DNA of 64,000 nucleotides. Source: Salinibacterium sp. G-O1. GTDB taxonomy: Bacteria; Actinomycetota; Actinomycetes; Actinomycetales; Microbacteriaceae. Below are positions 25,418 through 34,148 of this stretch, in pieces. Numbering within the stretch: the first letter of the stretch is position 1; the number at the start of each line of letters is the position of its first letter. The stretch spans positions 558,001 to 622,000 of the forward strand of contig NZ_JASISV010000002.1 of NCBI RefSeq assembly GCF_030063305.1. Reading direction: 5' to 3'. Below the pieces are notes generated by a model, which did not search any database, had not been told where the DNA came from, and was given only the letters and a program-made list of their open reading frames with translations. The position numbers were made by a program, and so were the translations under genes.

Positions 25418-26461
25418 CTACCGAAGCGTCGTCAGAACCGCCTCGACATCGGCCTCGGTGTTCCACAGGTGGAACGAGGCGCGCAGTCGTCCCGCCCGGC
25501 CGGACGCCCTGATCCCGGCGTCGATGAGCTTGGTGAGGTCGGCGCCGTCCGGGTCGGGCCAGCTCACGATCGCCTGGTGCTGCTGGGGTATTCCGAGGCC
25601 ATCACACAGGGCATCACCCAGCCCGCTGGTGCGCGCCCATACCTCCCCAATGTCGAGGCCGGCGAACAGGGCGATGGACTGTTCGGCGCCGATCCACGCC
25701 TGCCAGGCGGGTGACACGTCGAATCGCCTGGCGGCCGGTGCGAGGTTCATGTTCGGCCCGTAACAGCTCTGCCAGATGTCGCCGCCGGCGTACCACCCCG
25801 CGTAGAGCGGGGTCAGCAGAGCGTCGAACCGCTCGGCCACGGTCAAAAACGCGACGCCCCTGGGTGCGCACAGCCACTTGTAGGTGTGGCAGACGGTCAC
25901 GTCGAAGATGGATGCATCGACCGGCAGCACTCCGGCCGCCTGGGTCGTGTCGCACATCGTGTAGGTGTTGTGGCGGGCCGCCGCCGCGCGGATCGACTCG
26001 ACGTCGGCGACTTTTCCGCTGGATGACTGCACCAGCGAGAACACGACCAGCCACGTGTCATCCGTGATCGAGTCGGCGAGAGCCTCGAGGGGCGCCTGCC
26101 GAACCCGGATGCCCTGCCGCTGGAGGAACGGGAACACGATCGACGAGAAGTCACCGTCGACGCACAGCACTTCGGCGCCGTCCGGCACGGCGGAGGCGAC
26201 GAGCGCGGCGAGCACCGAGGTCTGTGACCCCTGCGCGACCCGGTCCGGATGCACGCCCACGAGTGCGGCATACGATGCCCGGGTGCGGTCGATGACCTCG
26301 TCGTAGCCGCGCGGGTCGCGGTTGGCGTGCCACCACGCGTCGAGGTCAGCTGTCAGCGCCTCGACGGCCTGCCGCGGGGGCAGCCCAATGGATGCCACGG
26401 CCAGGTAGCCGCGCGGGTCACCGAAGCTGTCGATCGCAGACTGGAGCGGTGCAGAGGTCAT
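25418..26461 (-). CDS. Class V aminotransferase-fold PLP enzyme
   Basis: This 347-residue PLP protein resembles cysteine desulfurase and kynureninase relatives. The cofactor Lys is probably in CHTYKWLCAPRGVAFL and the PLP-binding Asp/Gln region is TMCDTTQAAGVLPVD. It lacks an obvious catalytic Cys loop, so desulfurase activity is not implied; the substrate is unknown. ATG 26461 gives the family-like start MTSAPLQSAIDSFGD. It is downstream of, and in the same direction as, the oxidoreductase and the NAD operon. Confidence 0.85.
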   Translation of the reverse strand: MTSAPLQSAIDSFGDPRGYLAVASIGLPPRQAVEALTADLDAWWHANRDPRGYDEVIDRTRASYAALVGVHPDRVAQGSQTSVLAALVASAVPDGAEVLCVDGDFSSIVFPFLQRQGIRVRQAPLEALADSITDDTWLVVFSLVQSSSGKVADVESIRAAAARHNTYTMCDTTQAAGVLPVDASIFDVTVCHTYKWLCAPRGVAFLTVAERFDALLTPLYAGWYAGGDIWQSCYGPNMNLAPAARRFDVSPAWQAWIGAEQSIALFAGLDIGEVWARTSGLGDALCDGLGIPQQHQAIVSWPDPDGADLTKLIDAGIRASGRAGRLRASFHLWNTEADVEAVLTTLR

Positions 26462-26528
26462 ACCCAAGCATCCCGCTCCCACCCACAGGCGGCAAGAGCC
26501 GCATCGGCGACTGCGGACCGGGCGCTGC

Positions 26529-27587
26529 CTAGGCCGACACCGCTGCGGACAGGTGGTGTGCGCGCTCGATGATGCGCACCACAGCGAGGGCGTCCTTCGG
26601 GTCGACCGGTGAGGGCGCTCCATCGAGGATGCTGGCGGCGACTCCCGCGTAGAACTCCGGGTACGCGCCATCCTCGGTGCGCACCGGCGTGAGCTCCTCG
26701 CCGACTCCGACCAGACCCCACCCGGCCTTCGGGGTGAGGCCGTAGCCCTTGGATCCGGGCCATTGCTGCTGCTTCAGCATCGGCTCCTGGTTGTCGAGCC
26801 CGTTCACCGAGTACGCCGACTCAGAGCCGAGCACCCTAAAGCGTGGGCCGATCTGGCCGGCAACACGGCTCATGGTGAGGTGTGAGCGCACGCCGCTGTC
26901 GTGCAGCAGCGAGATGAACGCGTCGTCGTCGCTGACTCCCCCGTCGCGCACGACGGTGAGTTCGGCGGTGTCAACGGTGGCCGGTCCGAACAGCTGCAGG
27001 GCCTGGTCGATGAGGTGGCTGCCCAGGTCGTAGGTGATGCCCGCGCCCTGCTCGGCCGTGGTGGAGTCCTGCCAGCGGTCGCGCAGCGCGCCTCCCCAGC
27101 GTTCGAAGGTGGACTCGAAGCGGTGGATGTCACCAAGCGCACCCTCGGCGAGCAACTTCTTGATCGTCAGGAAGTCACCATCCCAGCGGCGGTTCTGGAA
27201 CACGGCAAGCAGCTTGCCGGCATCCTCTGACGCCTCGATGAGTTGCTTGGCGTCGGTGACGGTCGGCACGAACGGCTTGTCGATGACGACGTGCAGGCCG
27301 GCCTCGAAGGCGGCGAGACCTTGGGCGAGGTGCACGTGCGCTGGCGAGGCGAGGATGACCAGGTCGAGGTCGGCGGCGCGCGCGAGCAGCTCTTCCGGGC
27401 TGCCGACGATCTCGGCGCCCGGGTGCTGGGCCGCGGCCTCTGCCGCGCGTTCCGGGCTTCCCGTGGAGATCAGGTCGAGGCTGAACGCGGGGTTCGTGGC
27501 GATGAAGGGCGCATGGAACACCCGGCCCGAGAGGCCGAAGCCAATGATTCCGGTGCGGATAGGGGATGACTTCTGCGTTGAGGGCAT
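26529..27587 (-). CDS. Gfo/Idh/MocA-family oxidoreductase
   Basis: The 352-residue NAD(P)-dependent oxidoreductase has a Rossmann domain (GIIGFGLSGRVFHAPFI), the DKP variant of the usual EKP motif (HVVIDKPFVPT) and the catalytic-region His in YDLGSHLIDQAL. Substrates of this family are sugars, inositols and related polyols; the specific one cannot be named. It begins 13 bases after the stop of the IscS-like gene and is probably transcribed with the NAD operon. Confidence 0.9.
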   Translation of the reverse strand: MPSTQKSSPIRTGIIGFGLSGRVFHAPFIATNPAFSLDLISTGSPERAAEAAAQHPGAEIVGSPEELLARAADLDLVILASPAHVHLAQGLAAFEAGLHVVIDKPFVPTVTDAKQLIEASEDAGKLLAVFQNRRWDGDFLTIKKLLAEGALGDIHRFESTFERWGGALRDRWQDSTTAEQGAGITYDLGSHLIDQALQLFGPATVDTAELTVVRDGGVSDDDAFISLLHDSGVRSHLTMSRVAGQIGPRFRVLGSESAYSVNGLDNQEPMLKQQQWPGSKGYGLTPKAGWGLVGVGEELTPVRTEDGAYPEFYAGVAASILDGAPSPVDPKDALAVVRIIERAHHLSAAVSA

Positions 27588-27600
27588 TCGGCCAGCCTAG

Positions 27601-28764
27601 CTAAGGTGCGGCTGTCGCGGTGGTGGTGGATGCGCCCAGTGCGTGCACCGTCTGCGAGGCGTCGACGAGGTGACGCACAACCTGCTGCAACTGCTCGGCG
27701 GTGATCGTGGCATCCATGCTGAAACGCACGGCGGTCTGGGCGACTTCGGGCTCGATGCCCATCGCGACGAGCACGTGCGAGGGCTCGTCGCTGCCCACGG
27801 CGCAGGCGGATCCGGCCGAGCACACCACCCCGCGCTGGCCGAGCTCGAGCAGGATGGATTCGCCGCTCGTTCCCGGGAAGCAGAACGACGCATTCGACGG
27901 CAGCCGGGGCTCCGTCGGCCCGGTGAGCGTCGCGCCGGGCACTGCGCTCACCACGTCGGCGATGAAGGTATCCCGCAGCGCCGTCACGCGGTCGGCGTGG
28001 TCGACCCGCGCGAGTTCGCTGAGACGCACGGCCGTGGCGAGCCCGACGGCGCCGGCCACGTTCTCGGTTCCGGACCGCCTGCCGCGCTCCTGACCGCCGC
28101 CGTGCACGAGCGGTTCCAGCGGGATCCTGCGCCGCAGGTAGAGCGCACCGATGCCTTTGGGCGCCCCGAGCTTGTGCCCGGAGACGCTGATCGCGTCAGC
28201 TCCGAGGTCTTTCAGGTCGATCCAGCCGGCCGCCTGCACGGCATCGGTGTGCATCACGGCCCCAACGGCATGCGCGAGCTCCGCGATCGCGCGGATCGGC
28301 TGCACCGCGCCCACCTCGTTGTTGGTCAGGATGATGCTCACGAGCGTCGTGTCGGGGCGCAGCAGCTTCGCCACCTCGTCCGGGTCGACGAGCCCGTGCC
28401 GGTCGACGCCGACAATGCTGATCTCAAAACCGTGGATGCGACGCAGGTAGTCGCACGATTCCAGCACGGCCTCGTGCTCGACCGCGGAGGTCACGATGTG
28501 CCGGCCGCGCGGGTTGGCCAGCGCGATTCCCTTCACCGCGAGGTTGTCGGATTCGGTGCCGCCGGCCGTGAAGATGACCTCGGAAGGACGAGCCCCGAAC
28601 AGCGCGGCGACGGTGGCCCTGGCATCCGCCAGTGCGAGCGCCGCCGACTCCCCCAGCTCGTGGTGGCTCGACGGGTTGCCGAACGAGCCCGTGAGGTACG
28701 GCCACATGGCCTCGAGCACCTCGCCGCGCACCGCGCTCGTCGCTGCGGCATCCAGATAGATCAT
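27601..28764 (-). CDS. Cysteine desulfurase (IscS/NifS type) of the NAD operon
   Basis: The 387-residue PLP enzyme has YLDAAATSAV at the N-terminus, the TGGTESDN-like segment FTAGGTESDNLA, PLP Lys in SVSGHKLGAPKG and active-site Cys in GVVCSAGSACAVG. Placed after nadC with an ATGA overlap, it may supply sulfur for the [4Fe-4S] cluster of NadA, as proposed for NifS-like genes in other nad operons. ATG 28764 is used; the frame extends further upstream but antisense-like into nadC. Confidence 0.92.
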   Translation of the reverse strand: MIYLDAAATSAVRGEVLEAMWPYLTGSFGNPSSHHELGESAALALADARATVAALFGARPSEVIFTAGGTESDNLAVKGIALANPRGRHIVTSAVEHEAVLESCDYLRRIHGFEISIVGVDRHGLVDPDEVAKLLRPDTTLVSIILTNNEVGAVQPIRAIAELAHAVGAVMHTDAVQAAGWIDLKDLGADAISVSGHKLGAPKGIGALYLRRRIPLEPLVHGGGQERGRRSGTENVAGAVGLATAVRLSELARVDHADRVTALRDTFIADVVSAVPGATLTGPTEPRLPSNASFCFPGTSGESILLELGQRGVVCSAGSACAVGSDEPSHVLVAMGIEPEVAQTAVRFSMDATITAEQLQQVVRHLVDASQTVHALGASTTTATAAP

Positions 28765-29609
28765 GAGATGGCCATGTCGAGCCCCAGGTCGAGGGCGCGC
28801 ACGCTGTGGGTGAGCGCTCCGACCGAGATGATGCCGACGCCACAGCGTGCGATCTCGCCGACGGTGTCGAGGTTCACGCCGCCGCTGGCCTCGACGAGGC
28901 AACGACCGGCGACGATCGCGACGCCCTCGCGCAGCTGCGCCGGCGAGAAGTTGTCGAGCATGATCGTGTTGACTCCGGCCGCCACGACGGGCTCGATCTG
29001 GTCGATGCGATCGACCTCCACCTCGATGTGGGTGGTGTGTCCGAGCCTGAGGCGGGCGTCGCGGATGGCGTCGCCGATCGGGATGCCCGCCCGCTGCAGC
29101 ACCGCGAGGTGGTTGTCTTTGGCGAGCACGGCATCCGAGAGGGAGTAGCGGTGGTTGTGGGCGCCGCCGTCGCGCACGGCCTGGCGTTCGAGCATCCGGA
29201 GCCCCGGTGTGGTCTTGCGGGTGTCGACGATGCGCGCCGAGGTGCCGGCCACGGCCTGCACGTAGCGTGCGGTCATCGTGGCGATGCCCGACATGCGCTG
29301 GCTGAGGTTGAGGGCGATGCGCTCAGCGCGCAGCATGGCGCGGGCGTTCCCGTCGACCGTGGCGAGCACGTCGCCGACGGCGAAGGCCGCGCCATCCTCC
29401 ACGAAGAGTTCGACCTTGGCGTCGGCATCCACAAGCGCGAAGACCCGCGCAAACACGTGGATGCCGCTCATCACGCCCGCCTCGCGGGCGACCAGGCTCG
29501 ACTGCGCGCGTGCGGTCGCGGGCAGGAAGGTCTCCGAGGTGATGTCGCCCCAGGGGGCATCCTCGGCGAGAGCGCGGCGGATGATGTCGTCAACGGCATC
29601 GGAGTTCAC
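28761..29609 (-). CDS. nadC: Nicotinate-nucleotide pyrophosphorylase (carboxylating)
   Basis: The 282-residue enzyme converts quinolinate and PRPP to nicotinate mononucleotide in de novo NAD synthesis. Family segments: ALNLSQRMSGIAT, VDTRKTTPGLR, DNHLAVLQRAG, MLDNFSPAQL and EASGGVNLDTV. Overlaps nadB and the IscS-like gene by 4 nt on each side, so translation of the set is coupled. Confidence 0.96.
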   Translation of the reverse strand: MNSDAVDDIIRRALAEDAPWGDITSETFLPATARAQSSLVAREAGVMSGIHVFARVFALVDADAKVELFVEDGAAFAVGDVLATVDGNARAMLRAERIALNLSQRMSGIATMTARYVQAVAGTSARIVDTRKTTPGLRMLERQAVRDGGAHNHRYSLSDAVLAKDNHLAVLQRAGIPIGDAIRDARLRLGHTTHIEVEVDRIDQIEPVVAAGVNTIMLDNFSPAQLREGVAIVAGRCLVEASGGVNLDTVGEIARCGVGIISVGALTHSVRALDLGLDMAIS

Positions 29610-31144
29610 AGGGTCGCCTCTTCTTTTACACGTAAGGATGCCGGCACGACGCAGTCGAATGATTGCGCGAACAGTGCGGAGCTTTCGGGAAAATCGGTGC
29701 GCCAGTGGGCGCCCCTCGACTCCTCACGGCACAGGGCTGCGGTCACCGTCAGCCGGGCGAGGTCGAGCAGGTTGCGGGTTTCGAGGTCGCTGACGGAATC
29801 GCCGACGACCGTCCACTCTTCGAGCTGGGCCGCGGCGGCACGAAGCCCCGCGGCGGAACGTTCGATGCCGACGAGATCCCACATCAGTCGCTGCACCTGA
29901 GCGCGATCCACCGGAACGTCGCCCGCGGCAGCAGCGCCCAGCGTGGTCGCCGTCGAGGCGAACTGCGGCCACGCGTCGGTGAGCACATCCGTGGCGCGCC
30001 AGGCGAAGGCGAGAGACTCGAGCAGCGAATTGGATGCGAGCCTGTTTGCGCCGTGAACGCCCGTGCACGCGACCTCGCCGACCGCGAACAGCCCGCGCAG
30101 CGAGGTGCGGCCGTGCGCGTCTGTGCGGATTCCGCCCATCCAGTAGTGCGCCGCGGGCGTCACGGGGATCGGTGTGGTCGCCCAGTCGAAACCGTGGGCG
30201 GCGCATGACCGGTCGATGCCCGGGAAGCGCTGCTCGAGGTAGTCGCGGCCGAGAGCCGTGGCATCCAGCAGCACGGGCCGACCGCCCTGCGCAGCCATCG
30301 CGTTGGCGATGCCGCGGGCGACGACGTCTCGCGGGGCGAGCTCGCCATCCGGGTGCACGTCGAACATGAACCGGCGTCCGTGCTCGTCGAGCAGCACGGC
30401 GCCCTCTCCGCGCACGGCCTCGGAGATCAGCGGGGTGCCGGCGACGGCGAGGGCCGTGGGGTGGAACTGGTAGAACTCCAGGTCGGCGAGCACCACGCCT
30501 GCCCTGAGGGCTGCGGCCGTGCCGTCACCGGTGGCCACTAGCGGGTTCGTGGTGTGGGTGTAGAGCTGACCGGCGCCGCCGCTGGCCAGGATCACGATGT
30601 CGGCGTCGATCACGCGCACGACACCGGCGGTGTCGACGACCTCGATGCCGCTCACGCGACGGTCGGGCCCGCTGTCATCGATCACCAGATCGCGCATGAA
30701 GGTGTGCTCGTGCACCTCGAGCGCGAGGGTGCGCACGGCCGCGACGAGGGCGGTCTCGATGGCGAGCCCGGTCGCGTCGCCGCCAGCGTGGATCACGCGG
30801 CGGGCCGAGTGGGCGGCCTCGTGGCCCCGCTCCAGCTCCCCGTTGATGCGGTCGAACTCCACGCCGAGCGCGATCAGGTCGCGAACCCGGCCGGGACCTT
30901 CCGTGCACAGCACGTCGACAGTCGCCGGGTCACACAGCCCGTCGCCGGCGCGCACGGTGTCTGCCGCGTGGGCCTCGGCGCTGTCATCCGGAAACAACGC
31001 AGCCGCAATGCCGCCCTGCGCGTATTTCGTGTTGCTTTCGCCCAGGTCGGCCTTGGTCACCAGCACGACGTCATGCTCAGCGCTGGCCCGGTACGCGGCA
31101 ATCAGCCCCGCGATCCCGGTGCCGACGACGACGACGCGTGCCAT
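29606..31144 (-). CDS. nadB: L-aspartate oxidase
   Basis: The 512-residue flavoenzyme oxidises aspartate to iminoaspartate, the substrate of NadA. FAD-binding motif VVVGTGIAGLIAAYRAS is at the N-terminus; KYAQGGIAAAL and the catalytic region HPDGELAPRDVVARGIA match the succinate dehydrogenase/aspartate oxidase family; the C-terminal helical domain is shorter than in fumarate reductases. Its ATG shares one base with the nadA stop (TGATG). Confidence 0.95.
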   Translation of the reverse strand: MARVVVVGTGIAGLIAAYRASAEHDVVLVTKADLGESNTKYAQGGIAAALFPDDSAEAHAADTVRAGDGLCDPATVDVLCTEGPGRVRDLIALGVEFDRINGELERGHEAAHSARRVIHAGGDATGLAIETALVAAVRTLALEVHEHTFMRDLVIDDSGPDRRVSGIEVVDTAGVVRVIDADIVILASGGAGQLYTHTTNPLVATGDGTAAALRAGVVLADLEFYQFHPTALAVAGTPLISEAVRGEGAVLLDEHGRRFMFDVHPDGELAPRDVVARGIANAMAAQGGRPVLLDATALGRDYLEQRFPGIDRSCAAHGFDWATTPIPVTPAAHYWMGGIRTDAHGRTSLRGLFAVGEVACTGVHGANRLASNSLLESLAFAWRATDVLTDAWPQFASTATTLGAAAAGDVPVDRAQVQRLMWDLVGIERSAAGLRAAAAQLEEWTVVGDSVSDLETRNLLDLARLTVTAALCREESRGAHWRTDFPESSALFAQSFDCVVPASLRVKEEATL

Positions 31145-32421
31145 CAGACCGTCTCCTGCGCCGGGATCGGCTTAGCGGCGAGCATGCGCTCGAGCGCGAC
31201 GCGGGCGTCGGCCGCGACATCCATTGGCACAGTGATCTGGTTGATGACTTCGCCGCGCACGAGCCCCTCCAGCACCCAGGCGAGGTAGCCGGGGTGGATG
31301 CGGTACATGGTGGAGCACGGGCAGATCACCGGGTCGAGGCAGAAGATCTTGTGCTGCGGAAACTCAGCTGCGAGCCGGTTGACCATGTTGATCTCGGTGC
31401 CGATCGCGAAGGTGGTGGGCTCGGTCGCGGCCGCCACCGCCTTACGGATGTAGTCGGTAGACCCTGCCTCGTCTGCGGCGTCGACGACGGCCATCGGGCA
31501 TTCGGGATGCACGATCACGCGCACCCCCGGATGCTCCACCCTGGCCGCGTCGATCTGGGCGACGTTGAAGCGCTTGTGCACGCTGCAGAAGCCGTGCCAG
31601 AGGATGACCTTCGCGTCGAGCACCTCGGCCTCGGCGTTGCCGCCGAGCGGCTTGTGCGGGTTCCACATCGGCATCAGTTCGAGCGGGATGCCCATCGCCT
31701 TCGCCGTGTTGCGACCGAGGTGCTGGTCGGGGAAGAACAGCACGCGCTGGCCGCGCTCGAACGCCCACTCCAGCACCGTTGCGGCGTTGGAGCTGGTGCA
31801 CACGATGCCACCGTTGCGACCGCAGAATGCCTTCAGCGCGGCAGACGAGTTCATGTAGGTGACCGGGATGACCGGAACCCTGCCCGCGGAATCGGGCTGG
31901 GTGCCGTACAGCTCGGTGAGCTGCTCCCAGCACTCCTCCACGGAGTCGATGTCGGCCATGTCGGCCATCGAGCACCCGGCGGCGAGGTTCGGCAGGATGA
32001 CGGCCTGGCCCGGACGCGCGAGGATGTCTGCCGTCTCGGCCATGAAGTGCACACCGCAGAACACGATCGCCTCGGCATCCGGAACGGTCTGGGCGGCATT
32101 GGCGAGTTGGAACGAGTCCCCGAGGAAGTCGGCGTGCTGCACGACCTCGTCGCGCTGGTAGAAGTGACCCAGGATCACGGCACGGTCGCCGAGCACCTCT
32201 TTCGCCGCACGGATTCGATCGTGCAGCTCGGCGTTGGAGGCATCCTGATACTCGGTGGGCAGCTGGCCCTGGCGCGGCGACCCTGTCGGGATCACGTCGC
32301 CCATCGACGATCCGGGGCCGTAGCCGGGGGTGCCGAGGTCGAAGGTCCAGGGGCCGTCGGCCAGCTCGGGCGCACAGCTTTCGCCGGGCGCGGTCTGGAT
32401 GAGTGCATCAACTGATGACAC
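31144..32421 (-). CDS. nadA: Quinolinate synthase
   Basis: This 425-residue [4Fe-4S] enzyme condenses iminoaspartate with DHAP to form quinolinate. Cluster ligands are likely the Cys in VFCGVHF, IVCTSSNA and DPVICPCSTM. ILGHFYQRDEVVQ and HPECPMAVVDAAD are family segments. GTG 32421 is chosen since AGGGAG sits just upstream; an ATG at 32442 is in frame without a site. Either start lies inside the 3' end of nrtR, giving coupling to the regulator. Confidence 0.95.
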   Translation of the reverse strand: MSSVDALIQTAPGESCAPELADGPWTFDLGTPGYGPGSSMGDVIPTGSPRQGQLPTEYQDASNAELHDRIRAAKEVLGDRAVILGHFYQRDEVVQHADFLGDSFQLANAAQTVPDAEAIVFCGVHFMAETADILARPGQAVILPNLAAGCSMADMADIDSVEECWEQLTELYGTQPDSAGRVPVIPVTYMNSSAALKAFCGRNGGIVCTSSNAATVLEWAFERGQRVLFFPDQHLGRNTAKAMGIPLELMPMWNPHKPLGGNAEAEVLDAKVILWHGFCSVHKRFNVAQIDAARVEHPGVRVIVHPECPMAVVDAADEAGSTDYIRKAVAAATEPTTFAIGTEINMVNRLAAEFPQHKIFCLDPVICPCSTMYRIHPGYLAWVLEGLVRGEVINQITVPMDVAADARVALERMLAAKPIPAQETV

Positions 32422-33121
32422 GGGTACTCCCTGTTTTCTCATGACTGAGCGGGCCGTTGTCGACGAGCTCGGTGTTGGCGTTGTAGCGGTAGAGCCGCGG
32501 CGGGCGGTGCCTGCCACCGCTGACGACGGCATCGGTGGGCTGAAGCGAGCCCTCGACCTGCCGGCGGAAGTTGGCGGGGTCCAGCGGCTTGCGCAGGATC
32601 GCCTCGTGCACGTTGCGCAGCTCGGTGAGCGTGAAGGTCTCACCCAGCAGCGCGTGAGCGATGCGGCTGTACTCGACCTTGGTGCGCAGCCGCCACAGCG
32701 CGTACTCGATGATGACGTTGTGATCGAAGGCCAGCTCCGGCAGGTGGTCGGCGGGGAACCAGCGCACGTTGTCGCCGTCGGTGGCCTGCTCCGCCTGGTC
32801 GGCCCGCACGAGTGCCCAGTACACGATCGACACGACGCGGCTGGAGGTGGAGCGCTCGACGTCCCCGAAGGCGTACAGCTGCTCGAGGTAGCTGGGCTGC
32901 ACTCCGGTGGTCTCGAGCAGGTTGCGTGCCGCGGCATCCGCGAGGCTCTCGGGCTCGGTCACCCAGCCGCCCGGCAGCGCCCAGCGGTCGAGGAACGGCT
33001 CTTTGATGCGGCGCACCAGCGGGATCCACACCGCGCTCAGCCCGGTGTCTGGGTGCTCGCGCAGGGCGAAGATCACGGTGGATACGGCGAGTTGGATGCC
33101 GTCGCGCGGTGAGTCTGCCAT
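32408..33121 (-). CDS. nrtR: NrtR-type Nudix-related transcriptional regulator
   Basis: The 237-residue protein has an N-terminal Nudix-like domain and a C-terminal winged helix (residues about 150-225, LTELRNVHEAILRKPLDPAN). The Nudix box is degenerate: RN where the catalytic RE is expected, and ET for EE, which fits a ligand-sensing, non-hydrolytic protein. NrtR proteins repress NAD synthesis genes and release DNA on binding ADP-ribose or related ligands. As first gene of nrtR-nadABC-iscS, with palindromes directly upstream, autoregulation is likely. GGAAG precedes ATG 33121. Confidence 0.9.
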   Translation of the reverse strand: MADSPRDGIQLAVSTVIFALREHPDTGLSAVWIPLVRRIKEPFLDRWALPGGWVTEPESLADAAARNLLETTGVQPSYLEQLYAFGDVERSTSSRVVSIVYWALVRADQAEQATDGDNVRWFPADHLPELAFDHNVIIEYALWRLRTKVEYSRIAHALLGETFTLTELRNVHEAILRKPLDPANFRRQVEGSLQPTDAVVSGGRHRPPRLYRYNANTELVDNGPLSHEKTGSTRVIS

Positions 33122-33139
33122 GGGGCTTCCGATCAGTAA

Positions 33140-33177
33140 AGGTCACTATGACCTGAAGAGAGTGTAACACTTCAGGT
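33140..33177 (-). promoter_or_regulatory. Nested palindromes upstream of nrtR (candidate NrtR operator)
   Basis: Three overlapping inverted repeats occur 19 to 56 bases upstream of the nrtR start: AGGTCA-CTA-TGACCT (33140-33154), ACCTGAAG-N11-CTTCAGGT (33151-33158 and 33170-33177), and AGTGT-A-ACACT (33161-33171) at the centre of the second. Their position before the first gene fits an operator for NrtR; the match to any published NrtR motif was not checked. Confidence 0.5.
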
Positions 33178-33210
33178 CGAACTGACCAAAACGCTCCCGG
33201 CGCCCTCCCC

Positions 33211-33308
33211 CCTTCGGAAATTCAGGAGATGAGCGTCGCGGCGGTGGCACGTGCCGCGCGGCTCCGGTGTTCCGGGTTCGGCGCGCACGCCGTTTCCTGA
33301 ATTTCCAA
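33211..33308. repeat. REPIN-like inverted-repeat element, copy D
   Basis: Inverted ends share the core GGAAATTCAGGA (33216-33227) and its complement (33295-33306). The right outer end has diverged (CCAACGG in place of CCGAAGG). From TCGG to the end of the right core the unit is 95 bp. It lies between the uppS stop and the nrtR operator region. Confidence 0.8.
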
Positions 33309-33344
33309 CGGTGGGGGGCAGTGGGGCAACTGTGGGGCCCGCGG

Positions 33345-34148
33345 TCAGGCGCCGGGCGCGTCCACGGCCCCGCCGAAGCGGCGGTTGCGGGAGGCGTAGA
33401 TAGAGACGGCCTCCCAGAGCTGCTCGCGGGTGAAGTCTGGCCACAGGGTGTCGAGAAACACCATCTCGGCGTATGCGCTCTGCCACGGCATGAAGTTGGA
33501 CATCCGCTGCTCCCCCGAGCTGCGCACGAACAGGTCGACGTCCGGCAGGTCGGGCGTGTACAGGTGCTTCTGGATCGTCTTCTCGCTGATGCCGGAGGGC
33601 TTGAGCCGGCCGGCGGCGACGTCCTCGGCGATGACGCGCACCGCATCCGTGATCTCGTTGCGTCCGCCGTAGTTGACGCACATCGTGAGGGTGAGCACGT
33701 CGTTGTCGCGGGTCAGCTGCTCGGCGAACTGCAGCTCTTTGATGACGGATGCCCAGAGCCGGGGTTTGCGGCCCGCCCAGCGCACCCGCACTCCCCACGC
33801 GTTGAGCTGGTCGCGCCGCCGGTGCAGCACGTCCCGGTTGAAGCCCATGAGGAATCTGACCTCGTCGGGTGAGCGGCTCCAGTTCTCGGTCGAGAACGCG
33901 TACACGCTGATGTGTTTCACGCCGATCTGGATGGCGCCGGCCACCACGTCGAGCAGGCTCGCCTCCCCCGCCTTGTGGCCCTCAACCCTGGTGAGGCCGC
34001 GGGCGTTGGCCCAGCGGCCGTTGCCATCCATCACGATGGCGATGTGCTCGGGCACGGCTTTGCGCGGTATCTCGGGAGGGTAGATGCCCGTCCAGTCGAC
34101 GGGCTTGTAGTCGACGGCGTCTTTGTGGGTGCGCTTGAACGGCCTCAT
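33345..34148 (-). CDS. uppS: Isoprenyl transferase (undecaprenyl diphosphate synthase type)
   Basis: The 267-residue cis-prenyltransferase makes the polyprenyl diphosphate carrier for wall and surface glycan assembly. Mg/substrate Asp41 is in [13 protein letters not shown]; other conserved segments are [10 protein letters not shown] and the C-terminal [18 protein letters not shown]. Chain length (C50 or C55) cannot be read from sequence. Its ATG overlaps the recO stop by 4 nt. Confidence 0.94.
   Translation of the reverse strand: MRPFKRTHKDAVDYKPVDWTGIYPPEIPRKAVPEHIAIVMDGNGRWANARGLTRVEGHKAGEASLLDVVAGAIQIGVKHISVYAFSTENWSRSPDEVRFLMGFNRDVLHRRRDQLNAWGVRVRWAGRKPRLWASVIKELQFAEQLTRDNDVLTLTMCVNYGGRNEITDAVRVIAEDVAAGRLKPSGISEKTIQKHLYTPDLPDVDLFVRSSGEQRMSNFMPWQSAYAEMVFLDTLWPDFTREQLWEAVSIYASRNRRFGGAVDAPGA

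Noticed and set aside
30554-32415. Plus-strand frames opposite nadA and nadB
   Set aside because: These His/Asp/Arg-rich frames mirror the nad genes on the other strand, and no start signal or domain is visible.
32442-32937. NadA start far upstream within nrtR
   Set aside because: The frame is open by chance through nrtR; NadA begins family-like sequence only after 32421.
17206-33308. The inverted-repeat elements as integron attC sites or CRISPR repeats
   Set aside because: No integrase, cas gene, cassette array or regular spacing is present; the units lie singly at gene borders.
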